DNA of 5,724 bases, taken from positions 1-5,724 of the forward strand of contig JAOZRH010000135.1 of NCBI GenBank assembly GCA_029931905.1, in the 5' to 3' direction. This document shows positions 5,711-5,724 of the stretch, piece by piece. The DNA is from Fidelibacterota bacterium (GTDB taxonomy: Bacteria; Fidelibacterota; Fidelibacteria; Fidelibacterales; Fidelibacteraceae). The position numbers and the translations under genes were made by a program. Position 1 is the stretch's first letter; each line of letters opens with the position of its first letter. A model generated the notes under the pieces. The model ran no database searches. It worked only from the letters and a program-made list of their open reading frames with translations, and was not told the origin of the DNA.

Positions 5711-5724
5711 GTTGAACCTTCTTC

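Larger units (their letters stand above)
5468..5724 (-). ncRNA. Group I self-splicing intron, 3' half (IA-like), 5' part beyond window
   Basis: Catalytic RNA that removes itself from the polymerase mRNA. On the minus strand the J6/7-P7 segment GGTTCAACGACTAT (5718-5705) is a hallmark of phage and organellar group I introns. Its GACTAT pairs with ATAGTC (5531-5526) in the equally typical GATATAGTC, giving P7. Between them lie two small hairpins (P7.1/P7.2, typical of subgroup IA), the P3 3' strand region (about 5666-5676) and a perfect 10-bp P8. After P7 comes an 8-bp P9 with a GAGA tetraloop, then a second 7-bp hairpin. The 3' splice site must fall between these and the polymerase catalytic codons. 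G5468 is preferred as terminal omega-G because the polymerase needs a third aspartate from the 5' exon; G5480 is an alternative. P1, P2, P4-P6 and the 5' strand of P3 are outside the window. No intact homing endonuclease is encoded in the visible part. Confidence 0.85.

Noticed and set aside
1..5724. tRNA genes, CRISPR arrays or insertion sequences
   Set aside because: No cloverleaf, regularly spaced repeats, or transposase motifs with terminal inverted repeats were seen on either strand.

Overview
The window is very AT-rich, and every gene reads on the minus strand (right to left). The genes are densely packed with short spacers, strong Shine-Dalgarno sequences and one clear intrinsic terminator. 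Content points to a large (jumbo) bacteriophage, or a closely related virus, of a bacterial host. There is a fragment of a multisubunit RNA polymerase beta-prime subunit interrupted by a group I intron, an SF2 helicase, a MazG-like nucleotide pyrophosphohydrolase, and a B12-dependent (class II) ribonucleotide reductase carrying an intein. Split multisubunit RNA polymerases together with introns and inteins in replication or transcription genes are typical of phiKZ/AR9/PBS1-type jumbo phages. The exact relative cannot be named from sequence alone.

Layout in transcription order. (1) 5724 to about 5468: the 3' half of a group I intron, with recognisable P7, P7.1/P7.2, P8, P9 and P9.1 elements. 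The 5' half lies outside the window. (2) About 5467 to 5285: the 3' exon of a beta-prime-like gene, starting at the catalytic Asp motif and ending soon after it. (3) 5281-3371: a complete 636-residue SF2 helicase, only 3 nt after the polymerase stop codon. (4) 3346-3011: a 111-residue MazG-like protein. (5) 2995-2958: a 12-bp hairpin plus T-rich tract that terminates this unit. (6) 2879-1: nrdJ, starting at TTG and running off the left edge of the window. It contains a 348-residue intein (1850-807) with a two-motif LAGLIDADG homing endonuclease.

The genes fit a virus that brings its own transcription and nucleotide-supply machinery: an RNA polymerase subunit, a helicase, an NTP pyrophosphohydrolase and a reductase making deoxynucleotides. 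The most striking point is that two unrelated self-splicing elements, an RNA intron and a protein intein, sit a few kilobases apart. Each is placed inside the catalytic motif of its host enzyme: the DxDGD metal-binding loop of the RNA polymerase and the N-x-C-x-E radical-cysteine motif of the reductase. Part of the polymerase gene looks like a stand-alone 66-residue ORF if the intron is missed, and the reductase has no ATG start and no stop in the window, so naive annotation would lose both.
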